A DNA stretch of 64,000 nt from Triatoma infestans (lineage: Eukaryota > Arthropoda > Insecta > Hemiptera > Reduviidae), in NCBI GenBank assembly GCA_011037195.1, contig JAAEAF010014522.1:62001-126000 (forward strand), written 5' to 3'. A program made the position numbers and the translations under genes. Below, piece by piece: positions 10,851-23,220 of this stretch (position 1 is its first letter; the number at the start of each line of letters is the position of its first letter). The notes below the pieces were generated by a model. It worked only from the letters and a program-made list of their open reading frames with translations, searched no databases and had not been told where the DNA came from.

Positions 10851-11782
10851 TACTTACTTAATCTTCTCTTGTCTACCGCATGACGGTGTAAGAGTTCCCC
10901 TGCAGATACCAGACCAAGTATCCCGTTCCATGGCCAGCTGTCGTCTTCTGCTTCACTCTATTCCTCGGGAGGTAAGGGCATCTTTGATGCCGTCTTCCCA
11001 TTTCTTTCTAGGCCTACCCCGCGGCCTTTTTCCTATGGTCTGAGTCTCATGGCTTATTTTGGCCATCCGGCTTTCGTCCATTCTGCATACATGTCCATAC
11101 CACCTTAATTGGCTCTCTTCAATGTACCTCTGGGCTGGCTTCACATCTAGGCTTGTTCTAATGGTAGCGTTCCTTATCCTATCCCTTCTACTTTTCCCCT
11201 CTATTCGGCGTAGGAATCTCATTTCCATTGCTTGTAATTGGCTCTTATGTTTTGTTGTAAGAGTCCAAGATTCACTCGCGTAGGTAAGGATTGGGATGAA
11301 TGTGTTTTTAAAGATCGTTACCTTCGTACCTTTGGAGTTCTCTTTCTTGTTAATGAAGCCTTTTTTCACTGCATTTAAAAACCTTCCAGCGGAATGAATT
11401 CTTTCACGAATTTCAATGTCGATTAGTCCGTTTTCAGTGATATCATGAGCTCCTAAGTACTTAAATGTATCTACTTGCCCCAACACGTTTCCATTAATAC
11501 GGACAATTCGCCCATTTGGCGCATTTCTCTTGCCTATCCTCATGACTTTCGTTTTATTTTCATTTATCACCATATTTATTTTCCTGAGTTCTTCTTGTAG
11601 CGCCAAAATGTTGAACTGAAGACCCTTCCATCCTTTCCCAACACTACTGTATCGTCCGCATACGCTAGCAAGGTATAGCTTATTGGGCAGAGATTTCGGT
11701 AACCTTAGTCCTCTGTTGTTCATTGCCCTCCTCAACACAGCCCTACGAAATGCAAAAAGGAAAATGAGAGGGTTTAATTTCG
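10851..11782 (-). pseudogene. RTE-like non-LTR retrotransposon, 5'-truncated, with 13-bp TSD
   Basis: The minus-strand frame at 11738-10953 (261 codons) encodes the end of an RT. It reads NENKTKVMRIGKRN, FKYLGA, TYASESWTL, RFLRRIEGKSRRDRIRN, then RWYGHVCRMDESR and KRPRGRPRKKWEDGI. This is the thumb and C-terminus typical of RTE-type elements annotated in insects. The 3' end has a (TAAG)n tail (plus-strand TTACTTACTTA at 10850-10860). ATTAGTGAAATCT at 10838-10850 and 11783-11795 is an exact target duplication, so the element inserted 5'-truncated at 932 bp. It is less decayed than the related fragment at 771-1732. Confidence 0.85.
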
Positions 11783-11889
11783 ATTAGTGAAATCTAACTG
11801 CATAAAATAAACCAGAACCCTGTAAGATCATTTGTTTTGGAGGGTAGGGGAAATAAATGTTAGAATTAAACGTGTTAGGTTTTTATATC

Positions 11890-12178
11890 TGCGCAGTTAG
11901 CAGACCAAGTTTTGAGAAAATGCCAAGAAAAAAACCATAGTATATTGAATAAATTCGCACTTCCGTTTTAGAATTTCCAACAATGCTTTTTAATAATGCC
12001 CTCTAAATAACCTTTTAAATAAATCACTCAGTTTAACTCTACCCCCTTTTATTTTTATTTTTTTATGGCCAGCACAATTAAACATTGTAATCGCTGTTAT
12101 TTTGGAGAAATATTGTTAATTAAATATTGTAATTAATTTGAGTAAAAAAAAAAAGTATTGTCAGTGTTTCACACCAGG
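11890..12178 (+). repeat. Family A remnant with 3' terminus
   Basis: Ends with GTGTTTCACACCAGG at 12162-12176, the 3' hairpin arm and terminus of family A. Upstream there are only weak module-like blocks. It is followed by GTT-rich sequence. Confidence 0.4.
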
Positions 12179-12550
12179 TTTGTTGTTGTTTTTGTTGTTG
12201 TTGTCGAGATAATGAATCTTCCCAAACTTGGCCACTATCTTCCCAATAATATATACATATACAGTCAAAAACGTTTAACACGAAAACGCTTAACATGAAA
12301 AAAAATCGGTTAATACGAAATCATACTGCGGTCGTCCCGGACAATATACTATGTAATTTCATACACGAAACAAATATCGCTTAACACGGAATGATTTCAC
12401 TTCTTGGACGAACGATATATATCTGTATTTTCTGCAGTCACATCGTCACGTAGATTTTTTTCTGCTTATTATTATTATTTTTTTTTTTTTTCATTAGACG
12501 GAACAAAATAAACAATGCCTGCCACTGTTGGTAGGTTTCCGCTTGACTTA

Positions 12551-13302
12551 GGGTAAAGACAGATACGGCGGTTTTAACGGAAGCGTTTCACGAGTCGGTA
12601 GCGTTCTAACAAACCATATTAAGCTGTTTTATTAAGCAATTTGTTCAGTGATCGATGCGGTTTGCAGTATGGACGAGACGTGGTGTATTTGTTAGTATTG
12701 TATTAGCATTGGAAAATTTATAAAAAAAACTAAAATGAAGAATGTAAAATGAAGAACGAAGAATCCAATTATCAAAGAAAGGCAACAAAAAGGGCATTTT
12801 CATAGGTTGTTTGCTGAAGTACAAAGAGACGATAAAAATTTTTTTAACTTCACTAGGATGTCGCGAAAACTTTAGATGAGTTTCTCACAATTTGTCAAGA
12901 AAAGCTAACAAGATTTTCTTCTTATAACTCTATCGCAGCATTCATTTATCCTTTATATCCTAATGTGCCGGTCGATTTTCTACTTCGTTTATTAGCTTTT
13001 ATGCATCAAATTTTTCTCCAGCCATTTCTAAACAAAATGAGTCTACAGCGTCCGAACAGAGCCATCTGAACACGTTTAAACACTCTTCGGTTGACTTCGG
13101 GTAACTTCGGGTAAGTTAAACCGACTCGGTTCCTCAAATCAATCACCTACCGACGTTGTTTCAAAACCGCCGCACGAAACGAAATGGTCGGCACCGCTGT
13201 GTATGTTTTACACCATTATGATATAGTTCATGACATATCGAGTTGGCCATCGCATCGACTCGTGGAACGCTTCGGTTAAAGCTGCCGTGTTTGTCTTTAC
13301 CC
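12551..13302 (+). mobile_element. PIF/Harbinger-like element with long TIRs
   Basis: Imperfect inverted repeats of about 50 bp start GGGTAAAGACAGATACGGCG at 12551 and end with the complementary GTCTTTACCC at 13302. They are flanked by TTA on the left and TAA on the right. The remnant read across about 12800-12910 (FAEVQRDDKNFFNF and MSRKTLDEFL) resembles the N-terminal region of Harbinger transposases. Harbinger normally makes a TWA target duplication, so the TTA/TAA mismatch suggests mutation or a different superfamily. No catalytic domain remains. Confidence 0.5.
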
Positions 13303-13462
13303 TAAAGGCACGCCGCCATTGTCAGAACATTTCAGTTAGTTTTCGAATTCTGTGTGAATTTTGTGTTAAAATCAGCATATTTTGTATTTTTTTTTTTTTG
13401 TACTTCTAATACATAAACTTATTTTTTTTTTTTTTTTACGTATACAATGGTAAAGAAATCGG

Positions 13463-14227
13463 AACTTTTTTTTGAAGGGGGGGCGATGCACCGCGACCCT
13501 TTTCGATCTATTGTGCTATGCCCCCTGGGTGCCGCAGGCTATTGCCCACAGCACCCGAACAGAAGTCCTTCTCTGAACATCCGTTCTACAAAACCTCCAT
13601 CAGATTGAGATCCCTGAGGAATCCCAATACCCTGACAGGTTCTAGAAAGGGTATGTCCCCCCTCCTCCAACTGGTAGCTACCCATGGTTCTTGAATCTTC
13701 TCTGAGTAGCAGCCTTGCAGGCCGTTAGGAGATGTGATGGAGTTTCTCCAGCTCCCCACAGAATCAGCATGAGCTGCCACTTTCCAAACCCAGCTTCATC
13801 AGGTGTCCTCTAAGTCGGCAGTGCCCCGTGAGGAAATCCGTAAGAACGCGGATCTTGTTCTTGCTCAATCCGATGCAGGCCTCCGATCTCCGTTCATTAT
13901 AATTTCCCAAACAGATCTTAGCCTGCCGCAAACCGGAGAGGGAGTACCAGAGTTGAGATCTCCTCGTCTTTTCCTCCTTCCTAAGTTCCCCACAAAAAGG
14001 TTCCGGCCCTAGGAGCGGGGTCCTAGCGCCTAACTTGGCCATCTCCTCCTCCTTCCTAAGTTCCTCCAACAGAAACTGGTCGCTGACCCCACAAAAAGGT
14101 TCCGGCCCTAGGAGCGGGATCCTAGCGCCTAACTTGGCCAGGGCGTCGGATCCCTTCAATGCCAACATGCCCTGGCACCCACCACAGGGTAACTTTGTTC
14201 CGAGGCAGCAGGAAAGAACGAACGAAC
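13463..14227 (-). pseudogene. I-like (RNase H-bearing) non-LTR retrotransposon, 3' fragment
   Basis: On the minus strand the frame starting near 14168 reads DALAKLGARIPLLGPEPFCGVS (end of RNase H and linker). SKNKIRVLTDFLTGHCRLRGHLMKLGLESGSSC follows, the C-terminal domain found downstream of RNase H in I-type elements. A frame change near 13770 leads to FCGEL and a degenerate tail. The plus-strand T-run at 13465-13472 is its poly(A). AAATCGG at 13456-13462 and 14228-14234 is a 7-bp target duplication. A segment of about 115 bp (GARxPLLGPEPFCG) is duplicated in tandem at about 13985-14140. A second copy is at 51518-52170. Confidence 0.75.
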
Positions 14228-14320
14228 AAATCGGGATTTAAACAAACCGTTATTTTATCGTTTAACACAAAAAAAAATATTTCGGTCCCCTCAGTTTCGT
14301 GTTAAACGATTTTTACAGTA

Positions 14321-15780
14321 TATATTCTTCGCAATAATATATTTATCTGCTTCCTAATAATATCTTTCAATACTAATCTTCCCAATAATATATTTATTAA
14401 AATACTACATTTTTTTTTTTATATATTTTTTTTAAAGATTTTTACAACTGCACAGTAGCCATGCAACAAGTAAAAAAGATAAATAATGAAATGAGAGTAT
14501 GCGCTAGTGCGCACACCCTGGCTTGAAGTTGTGAACGATGGCTATCCAGCGATCGGAGTCGTAATACGCCATTATGGCCTTAGTGTGTACGACTGTATCT
14601 CAAGATAGCGTCGTTATGTACTCGTATTTAGACGCTCGGGGGCCATCGACGCCTTAGTCGTCTTGGCGGGTTTGTGGGGAGAGTGGAAGTACAGAGGGCT
14701 TGGATTAGGGGATTGGTATGAGAAGATAATTTGAAATGGAATTTTAGGTAGTGGGATTTGGCTAAAGTGGAGACGAAGGGAATTTTTAGGTCAGTGTGAA
14801 TTGTGAGGTTGGAGAAATAGAAGGGAGTATTGACGATGGATACTAAATTAAAAAAAAAAATTATCTATTGTAACTATGTCAATTGTAAGAAGAGAAAGGC
14901 GTGAGATGGTTTTGCACTAGGCATATGTTTTTTTTTTCTTAAGCTTAACCGAACTTTATTGTCGGAAAGTTGGGATGTTATTTCTCAAAAATCATGATAT
15001 GGTCGAAAGAAATTTTATTTTTTCGGGTTTACTAATAATTCAAAGTTATATTTCAGTTCATTTTTTCAAAAAGTTTCAAACCATGAAGAGACAAAACATA
15101 AAATGGATTCTTCTACTATTTATAGTAACAGTTTTGTAGCTCTAGCAGCAATATGGGCTGTTATCTCCATTCCCAAGTCATATAGAATAAACTATTGTCT
15201 TGTAGCGCTCTTTCTTTTCTTTTCTTTTTTCTTTTTTTTTTTTGCCATACAATACCCTGCATTTCCAAGAACACATATACTAACACACAAACATAGTAAG
15301 AAATACGATGGAGACAAAAGGAATGGAAAACAAAACAGAAGTGATGGTTTAGGTTTAGAAAAGTAGATGGCAGGTTTGGTTAGGGAATAGTACACTGTTA
15401 GACCGGCATCATTCCTTGTGTTTCTCTCTCTGTAACTTGGACCTTTCTCTTAACATTCCCCAGGGAACACCTCACTCTTACACATAGAGCACACACACCA
15501 CACACTATACTCTGTACTCTGTAAGTATTTCAGTACCACTCATTCTCTACTTTCGCACATTACTAAAAAATAAAAACAACCCAGCATTTGCTCTGTTCAG
15601 TATTCCCAAGCCTATGTTCATAAAAAGCCTTCTTCTACATTACAATTAATCCTTTTATGATTAAAAGATTCATAACCAAAATTAATCTTAGGCCTGTAGG
15701 GGAAAGGAATATTTTGTGGTTATTTAACAAGATGGTATGATATATTTATCTCCTCTCTACATTTTTGTTTCTAATCTAAT
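14321..15780. other. AT-rich stretch with a possible minus-strand retroelement tail
   Basis: Beyond the Tigger-like element the sequence repeats CTTCCCAATAATATATTTATT-like units (14330-14405). These match the left flank near 12230-12255, so the target was a short tandem array. A T-run at about 14409-14435 followed by GC-richer DNA to about 14830 may be the 3' end of an unidentified minus-strand retroelement. 14880-15780 holds only AT-rich DNA and short pyrimidine runs. Confidence 0.35.
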
Positions 15781-15844
15781 CTAGAAACTCGGGGCCTCCA
15801 TAAAGGAGATTCAGCACTCAGACCTCAGCTGCGCCCATTGTGCA

Positions 15845-16935
15845 GCCTAAAGTAAGCGTGGTTTCCCGCAAGGATCTGTTTTGGGATCACTTTTATTTTT
15901 ATTGTATATCAATGAAGTGGGAATAATTATTTTTCCCAAAAGAAATATTTCGTACGCTGACGACACGACGCTCATTGCCAAAGGAAGGGATTTAATAACG
16001 GTAACAGAGAGAACACAAACAAATATTTCATGTTTGAAAAAGTGGTTGGCCGGAAAATAAGCTGATTCTCAATGAGAGCAAAACAAAAGAATATGGCTTT
16101 CAGTATTCGTAAAGAAGGAGAACAGAATGACACGATAGTGTTTCTAGGGATTACATTGGACAGTCAGCTACCTTGGAAAATCCACATTGACTCTCTGAGT
16201 AATAGACTATCTCAGATAGTATACTTACTAAGGAAATTACGAGATGAAGTTCCTTTGGAAGTATTGAGGATGACTTATTTTGCGTTATTCCAAGCCACAA
16301 TGAGCTATGGAGTGGAGCTATGGGGATCCTCATGTGATACTGTTAAAATTTTTAAAGTGCAAAAAAGAGCGATTAAAACGATGTCGAAAAAAAAGTTACA
16401 TGAAAGCTTTTGAAAGACCACTTTTTCAAAAGCTACAAATTATGACTCTGCCTTCTTTGTACATATACAAGCTGGCCTTAAGGCAAAAAAGAAATAAAGA
16501 TGCAGTGACTAGAGGAAATCATAAGCACCAGTAAAACATAAGAAGCAAAGAAAACATTGACTTACCTGTGACAAGGTTAAAGAAAACAAAATGGCTTCCG
16601 AATGTCGTTTCAATAAGAATTTTTAATAAAATCCCAGTGAACATAAGACAGTTGGAAATAAGAAAATTTGTGATGATTTTTAAAATGTTTGTAATTTCCA
16701 ACTGTTTCTATAGTGTAAAAGAATTCACTGATACAAACTGGAGCATTAACGACTTTAAACTAAAGTGAATAGCTTGATATTTGTTTGTTTGGTGGTTAGA
16801 GTTCAGTGCTAATTTAGTTTACATAATACTACAGTCTTGTAAATATTTTATACATTTTATGAAGTATTGTTATTGACGGGCCTTTTGTATTTGATATGTT
16901 CAGGTTGAAATAAATAAATAAAAATATAAAAACGA
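15845..16935 (+). pseudogene. Jockey/CR1-like reverse transcriptase, 5'-truncated and frameshifted
   Basis: Joined frames show RT motifs in order: FPQGSVLGSLLFLLYINEVG near 15870 and SYADDTTLIAKGRDL near 15955 (YADD intact). LGITLDSQLPWKIHID follows near 16150, then YFALFQATMSYGVELWGSS near 16285. The C-terminus VTRLKKTKWLPNVVSIRIFN (16566-16630) continues through FYSVKEFTDTNWSINDFKLK to a stop at 16768. A 3' UTR ends with AATAAATAAATAAAAATA near 16925. At least three frame breaks and several stops. About 1.1 kb survives. Confidence 0.8.
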
Positions 16936-16954
16936 CTCACATCAGCCCTGTATC

Positions 16955-17290
16955 ATTAAAAAAACCACCAGGGCCGAGGCGAGCGAAATTTCTGATTCCG
17001 CCTACGGCTCCAGAATATGGGTGCCAAATTTCAGGAATCGTCTACGCACTCTCCAAAAAAAAGATGAAACGGTGTCTCATCCTTTTGGCCTCATTTCCTG
17101 CATTGTGGGTACGCAGAGAGACCCATAATGTGCAGATGCTTCCTTAGAAGGCCACTGCCGTGTAACTAGGACAGTAATTCTCCTTAGCTCCATTTTTGTT
17201 CTGCCGAGCAGATAGATAGGTTGTGCGAGTCTTTGAGGGGCCCTCCAAGAAAAATCTTCCCGCAATATTTTCCCAATGTAATGTTTGTTT
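16955..17290 (-). pseudogene. RNase H-type non-LTR element C-terminal fragment
   Basis: Reading the minus strand across frames gives QPIYLLGRTKMEL, then TGHWPLRKHLHIMGLSAYPQC and DETPFHLL. This follows the TGHC-LRxHLxxMGL-C-C-H pattern seen after RNase H in I/Jockey-type elements. Heavily frameshifted, with no clear tail or target duplication. Confidence 0.6.
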
Positions 17291-17541
17291 CAGTGTTAGC
17301 AATTTTTTAATGGCCTCATAGGCAGTTGCATTTTTACTTACTTTTATTCACCCTAATAAGAGGAAATATTATTGCGATCCTATCAAAACTATCCAAATTT
17401 CGAGTTTTCACTCGAAATAATTGTTTTTGTAGTCGTCGGAATACGGAAAGAATGTACAATGTAAATGACAGCCATTTTATTATTGAAATGTGGATAGAAA
17501 ATGTGGAATAGTACTTAACATAAATAGTAAAAAAAAAAAAA

Positions 17542-18384
17542 TCTGGTGTGAAACACTCGCACAACTTTCTCTTACTCCAGTTCTCAAAATGATAATTGAC
17601 AAATTTTATACTTTGTGTACCAAATTTAATGAAATTCGTCGAAAACTGAAAAAACTTTTCAGTAAAAGCGCACTTCCGGTTTACTAATTTTCTTGAAACT
17701 CGGAATTTCAGCCATCTATTTATTTCTAACTAATTATGTTTGGTTGATAGAATTGTATAATAAACTAGGATAGCACTTTGATGAAAATCTAACCCCACTC
17801 CTCCCCTAAAAGTGCCCTTAAAAGAATTTTCCCAGAGAAATATTTTAGAAAAAGTTGTAGATCTTTGCATTTTTAGTTTATACATGAAGTTTCAAAAAAA
17901 TCGTTGGAGCCGTTTTGATAAAATTGCGAAAAAGTGAATAAATCATTTAGTAAAGTGGTAAAGTAAACGCACTTCCGGTTATCCAATTTTTTTCAACCTC
18001 GGAATTTCAACAACATATTTAATTCTAATTAACATTATTTAGATGACAGAATTGTCTAATAAACTGAAATAGCACTTTAGATGGAAACCTAACCCCACCC
18101 CTCTCCCAAAAGTGCCCTTCAGTGCATTTTTCCGGAGAAATGTTTCAAATAAAAGTTGTAGCTCTTTGAATATCTAGTTGATGTTTGGAGTTTAAAGAAA
18201 ATCGTCGGAGCCATTTTTGAGAAAATCGCAAAAAAGTAAAAAATCTAACTAGTAAAGTGTACTTCCGGTTGAGGAATTTTGACAGATAACGTAGTGTCAG
18301 ATCCCATGGTGATACCTAAACGGAATATCAAATTTCAACTTTCTACGATTTTTCGTTTTGAGCTATGCTGTTCACATACATACA

Positions 18385-18415
<31 letters not shown>

Positions 18416-18532
18416 TGCTAAAAACACTTTTTGGGACTCAGGGGACCTCTAAACGGATATTTCCGGTGAAAACTCGATATCGAAAATTTGACACGATTAC
18501 AATACTTCCTCTTACTAGGAGTAAGAGAAAGT
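17542..18532 (-). mobile_element. Family A element, full length
   Basis: 991 bp on the minus strand, bounded by TCTGGTGTGAAACACTC at the left and GGAGTAAGAGAAAGT at the right. An A-run lies immediately left (17529-17541) and AAAA right, so it sits in a T-tract on its own strand. It contains the CA/TG microsatellite (18388-18413), both full internal modules and the short third one. Non-coding; the open frames inside are chance. Confidence 0.85.
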
Positions 18533-19139
18533 AAAAATATAATAAAGGTAAAAACAAAAAATTGACAAGTTAGTGGGCGAAAATTTTTGAGCGGTATTCA
18601 GCGTGGGATAAGTTCAGAAGGATAATGCTCTAGTTTATAAGAGAATGAGCAAAAAAAAAAAAAACACTTAATCACCTCTTCAGCAGTTTCCAGTATTGAT
18701 CAGAACATCAATAGAGATATTTGAACTATATATGTATAATCTATTATATTGTTCCAACAAACTTAGCGATCTCTGCCATTGTAAAAAACTTATTTATAAT
18801 CTTTATATCCACAATGCTCTCATCAATTTTTTTTTGCTGAGAACATCAATATAAGCTAATTCCAATTACGCTAAACATATTTTTTTTTTTGTGTGTGCAC
18901 TGAACCTGTTGGTTATTATGCCCTATGACTTGATAATCAAATATGTAAACACAAACAACTAGACATCACTGACAATAAGTAACTTAACACAATGACTATT
19001 TAATAACGCAATGAATATTTAATAAGAGAACCAGTCTAATGTGGCTTCACTAGTACTGATACACAATTGCAACTAGCTAACACTTTACAAGTATCAACAA
19101 TAACAATCAAAATTATAAAACTATATTCCGTCATATAGG
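18533..19139. other. AT-rich stretch, nothing recognised
   Basis: Poly-A and poly-T runs near 18650 and 18880 and no coding or repeat signal that I recognise. Confidence 0.4.
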
Positions 19140-19745
19140 CGGATATCTTTTAGGTACTGTACTAATATATTAATGTTGTCGAGATCATTACCGAGAGCTT
19201 CCTGTATTCTATTTTGGAATAGAGTTTAATAATCTCCATCTACTGTATAAAGGACAATCTTGAACTATATGTTTTACTGTCAAGGGGCAGTTACAGGTGT
19301 TACATCTAGGGGTCATTCTCTACTCATCAGGTATCCGTGAATTACGCGGGTATAACCAATTCTCAGTCGAGCTAGCACCTCTTCTTCCCTCCTTTTACCT
19401 CTGTAACAGGTGTCCCAGAGTGCTACGATCCCCTTAATTTCCGTCAGTTTGCTATCACTCACTGAGATCCACACATCTTGCCAATCTTGACTAATTTTCC
19501 TTTTAATATCATTTATTACGTCAAATGGCATGTGTCTCTCGAATGTGGTCTCCATATTTGTCGCCTCTTTAGCAGCCACATCAGCGAGTTCATTCCCTGC
19601 AATACTGAGTGCCCTGGCACCCAAACAAAGACAATGTTAGTTCCTTCCTGCCTCGTGTTGTACAAGGATGTATGGATATTCTGTACAATTGGGTGCGCTT
19701 CGAATAGATACATAAATTTTACAATGAATTGTAAATCTTTACTTG
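19140..19745 (-). pseudogene. RNase H and C-terminal fragment of a Jockey-type retroelement
   Basis: On the minus strand HTSLYNTRQEGTNIVFVWVPGHS (about 19685-19615) runs into SIAGNELADVAAKEATN in another frame. Together these give the RNase H signature VWVPGHSxxxGNELADxAAKEA. Downstream are EEEVLARLRIGYTRVIHGYL (about 19390-19325) and CNTCNCPLTVKHIVQDCPLYS (about 19302-19240), the zinc-binding C-terminal motif. One frameshift near 19600 disrupts the gene. RT and endonuclease are absent. Confidence 0.8.
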
Positions 19746-19759
19746 GTATATAATGTTTT

Positions 19760-20665
19760 ACTTTCTCTTACTCCTAATAAGAGGAAGTATTGTAATCGTG
19801 TAAAATTTTCGATATCGAGTTTTCACCGGAAATATCCGTTTTTAAGGTCCCCTGTGACAAAAAATGTTTTTTAGAAAATCGTCTGTGTGTGTGTGTGTAT
19901 GTGAACAGCTTATCTCAAAAACGAAAAAATCATAGGAAGTTCAGACTTAATCACCATGGGATCCGGCAGTTATCTGTCAAAATTCTTCAATCGGAAGTAC
20001 CACTTTACTGAGTGGTTTTTTTTTTCACTTTTTTGCGATTCACTCGAAAATGGCTTCAAAGATTTTCTTGAAACTTGATATATCAACTACACATACAAAG
20101 AGCTACAACTTTTATTTAAAATATTTCTTTGGGAAAATTCATTTAAGGACACTTTTCGGGTTATTTCAGATTATTGCACCATTCTATCATCTAACTAATA
20201 TTAATTAGAATTAAATATGTTGTTGATTTGTGCGTTTTTACTGAAAAGTATTTTTCAATTTTCTGCTATTGTCTCTAAGATAGCTTCAACGATTTTTTTT
20301 TAAATTTTTAAATATTAACTACACAAGGGGAGAAGCTAAAACTTTTATTTGCAACATTTCTCCGGGAAAATTCATTTAAGGAGACTTTTGGGGGAGGGTT
20401 AGGGATATGTTTTTCTCTAGTTTATTACATCTTATATAATCAAATATCTTAGTTGATTATTCAATTCTATCATCTAAACAAAATTAATTAGAAATAAATA
20501 GATTGCCAAAATTCCGAGTTTCAAGAAAATTAGTTAACCGGAAATGCGCTTTTAATGAACCGTTTTTTTTTTTCAGTTTTTGTGATTTTCTTTATAAAAA
20601 CACCGTCGAATTTCATTAAATGTGGTATACTAACTATAAAGTTAGTCAATTACAATTTACAACTA
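19760..20665 (+). mobile_element. Family A element, 3'-truncated
   Basis: Starts ACTTTCTCTTACTCC at 19760 after TTTT, with the TG tract at 19887-19899 and modules starting near 19988. It stops near 20665, after GTCAATTACAA, before the 3' inverted repeat and hairpin. Internal deletions are present around 20170-20230. Confidence 0.8.
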
Positions 20666-23220
20666 AGAAATAACAACTTCTACAAATTTTTACAAATTTT
20701 ATTTTTCATTTCTGTAGGTTTCATCTTAATGAGGTGGTCATTTCTTCAGCTAATATTTATATTAGAATTCATCAATAACTATGTTTGAACGCATACTTTG
20801 CTGAAACGGTTGTGTAAACTATTTAACTTATATTAATCAGTCTTTCTTCAGTATTGATGTTTTTTTTTTTAATGCTAATAATGTGTTTTTGCTTGCGAAT
20901 TATTTTTTTGTTTTATAAAAACTTTTAAGATTTTCTACATGTAAGTTAATTAGTTTTGAATTCTGTTTCACCAAACAATTCGTTCAAATATAGTTTTTTT
21001 TTCAACTACTGATGACATTTTCAACAAATATTTGGATCAGTCAAGCCACCGTATCCAGTTCCTCCAGTCAAAAAAATCCTTTGCACAATCCGTGGATGCT
21101 TCTTTTTACCTTTGGTCCTTTACCATAACCTTATCCCATTATATTAAATATCATTGCAAACTTTCTCCACATTCCAACGTCTGATTCCCTATTTGTTCCA
21201 CACTATACTTCCAATGAATCCCTCCCGAAAACTGAAACGCCAATGGCCTTGCAATCACCTGGTCGCTTAATAAAGAAGAGCAACCATTAAATTCTCTTCA
21301 TCTGTGCCTATGATTCATCATTGGAGATCACCCTTCAATTCTGCCATTTTTTGTATTATTATTATTATTATTATTATTGTTTATCTATTTATATTTTTTT
21401 TTCATTTATTTAGTTTGTATTTCTATTTATTTATTTTTTATTTCTTTTTGATTTTTGTTATATTACCTTATACCATCTCAAGTGTTTGTTGCGTTAATTA
21501 GGGCAGTTGCAAATAAAATAAATAAAAGGAAGATATATCTCCCAAATATTAGTAAAAATTTCTCAATCGGAATCTAAATTCTTAAAGCTATAAATGTGTT
21601 TTACTCCAGATTTTTTCAAATATATAAAATATATAACAATAAATTTGGCAAAACATAGTAAATAACACTTGCGAGAGTATAATGTCTATTTGTACCAGTT
21701 TATTTCACCTGTCTTTATATCTATAAGTTTCTCTCTTCAACTTCCTATTTGCTAAGTATGCAAATAAATTAATTCTGCGGTTTGGTTGTTGGCGTTACGC
21801 TGGAGGTGCTGGTGTTGTGCTAGGCATGCCAAACCGACGCCAACGCTAAGAACGATGGCCTCATTTCACAACTTGTTCCTGCTAACGTTAGGGAAACATT
21901 TCTCCTACCTAGTAGTGCTCCCCCTTATTCACTATAAACTTTACAGCTTATTTCTAAGTAAAGTTCATACTTTCTCGCTCTGTCTCGCTTAAACACTCAC
22001 TCTTCCCCCTATGCTCACTTTGCTCGCTCTAGTACAGCCTAGAAGTAGGCGGCGGCTGGCGTGCTCCTGCCTCACCAGCCGTGCACAGATGGTTGCACAG
22101 TTTATAAGTAGTATTCTGTGCTTTTGCATTACTCCATCCTCCATACTCTCTTCTTCCAAAGCACTTGCAGAATCTTCCAACATATAAGATGAAGCCAGTG
22201 GACTAGCTCTTCCTAGTGGTATGCAAATTAATACATATGATGTCATACTAAAGAGGGGAAATTGTAGGGCTGCAAGGCTTTAAAACCTTACCCACTAGAA
22301 AGAAGTCTTGGGTAGGCGCCTGTTTCAAGGCAATCTTCTACTACAACCATCTGGTGTGGGATAAATATTAAACGATAAAACTGTGATGTTAGTCACTCTC
22401 CCTCCAACTCTCTCTTCACAGCGCATTCCCCATCTCTATTAATATTTCTCAAGGAAAATATGCAATATTCTCTCCCTTTATACTTAACAATGAAAAAAAA
22501 AAAAAAAAAATGCATTTAAACATTTTCTCACATATCCATATTTATTAAGGATGTCTCTTTTATGGGAAGAAATTAGATAACAAAAACTTACTTATTTATT
22601 TGGAATTTCAATTAATTTTTAATTTTGTTTAAATGAAATCTACATAAATTTTATTAAATGGCATAGCTGAGATGGCAATGATGTTTTCATGTGTATAAAC
22701 AATTTGAATAGATCACGTACCACCTATATAAGTAAGTGAGCACAATATTTAATATAAATATATGAGGTTATTGTAAACAAATTATAAATTTAAAGGGGCA
22801 ATTTAAAACATTATCTGTGGCAACTCTGATATATTCTTGAACATAATCGATGTTCCTTAGAAACGTGCCAGTTCGTCTAGGATTCGGAGATTCCTGGATG
22901 AGTATGTTATCAATCTGAGGAACTTATTTTGCATCACGTGCAGCGAGGCAACATTGGATCTAGTAACATCGTCTAATCACCGAGAGATACACTTTATTTT
23001 AAAAAAAAACTAAGTGGGGCTGCTCAACTAGGTTGAGTTGCAGAGAACACAGCGTACCAATCAATCAGCAAGGACAAGTCATATAAAAATAAAGTAAAAT
23101 AGTTAAAAAAACACACACATTATGAGAATAAAAAGAACCAAACACTTAACTCAACTTAAGCCTAATAAAAGAACATTTGTCATTGTTAGTAAATATGGTT
23201 GTTTTATAATCGCTAGTGAG
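20666..23220. other. Long stretch without a supported gene
   Basis: AT-rich, with a (TTA)n/(ATT)n tract at 21355-21377 and a poly-A run at 22495-22510. 21780-22250 is less AT-rich and holds open frames on both strands, but no motif is recognisable. Confidence 0.35.

Larger units (their letters stand above)
12262..14318 (+). mobile_element. Tigger/pogo-like DNA transposon, non-autonomous, with two insertions
   Basis: The left end CAGTCAAAAACGTTTAACAC and the right end (reverse complement CTGTAAAAATCGTTTAACAC) form terminal inverted repeats. They are flanked by TA at 12260-12261 and 14319-14320, as expected for Tc1/mariner-pogo elements. Its own sequence is left at 12262-12550, 13303-13462 and 14235-14318. 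An ATG at 13448 opens MVKKSE, which could be the start of a transposase, but no transposase body follows. It is an internally deleted copy. A Harbinger-like element (12551-13302) and an I-like retroelement (13463-14227) are inserted in it. Confidence 0.65.
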
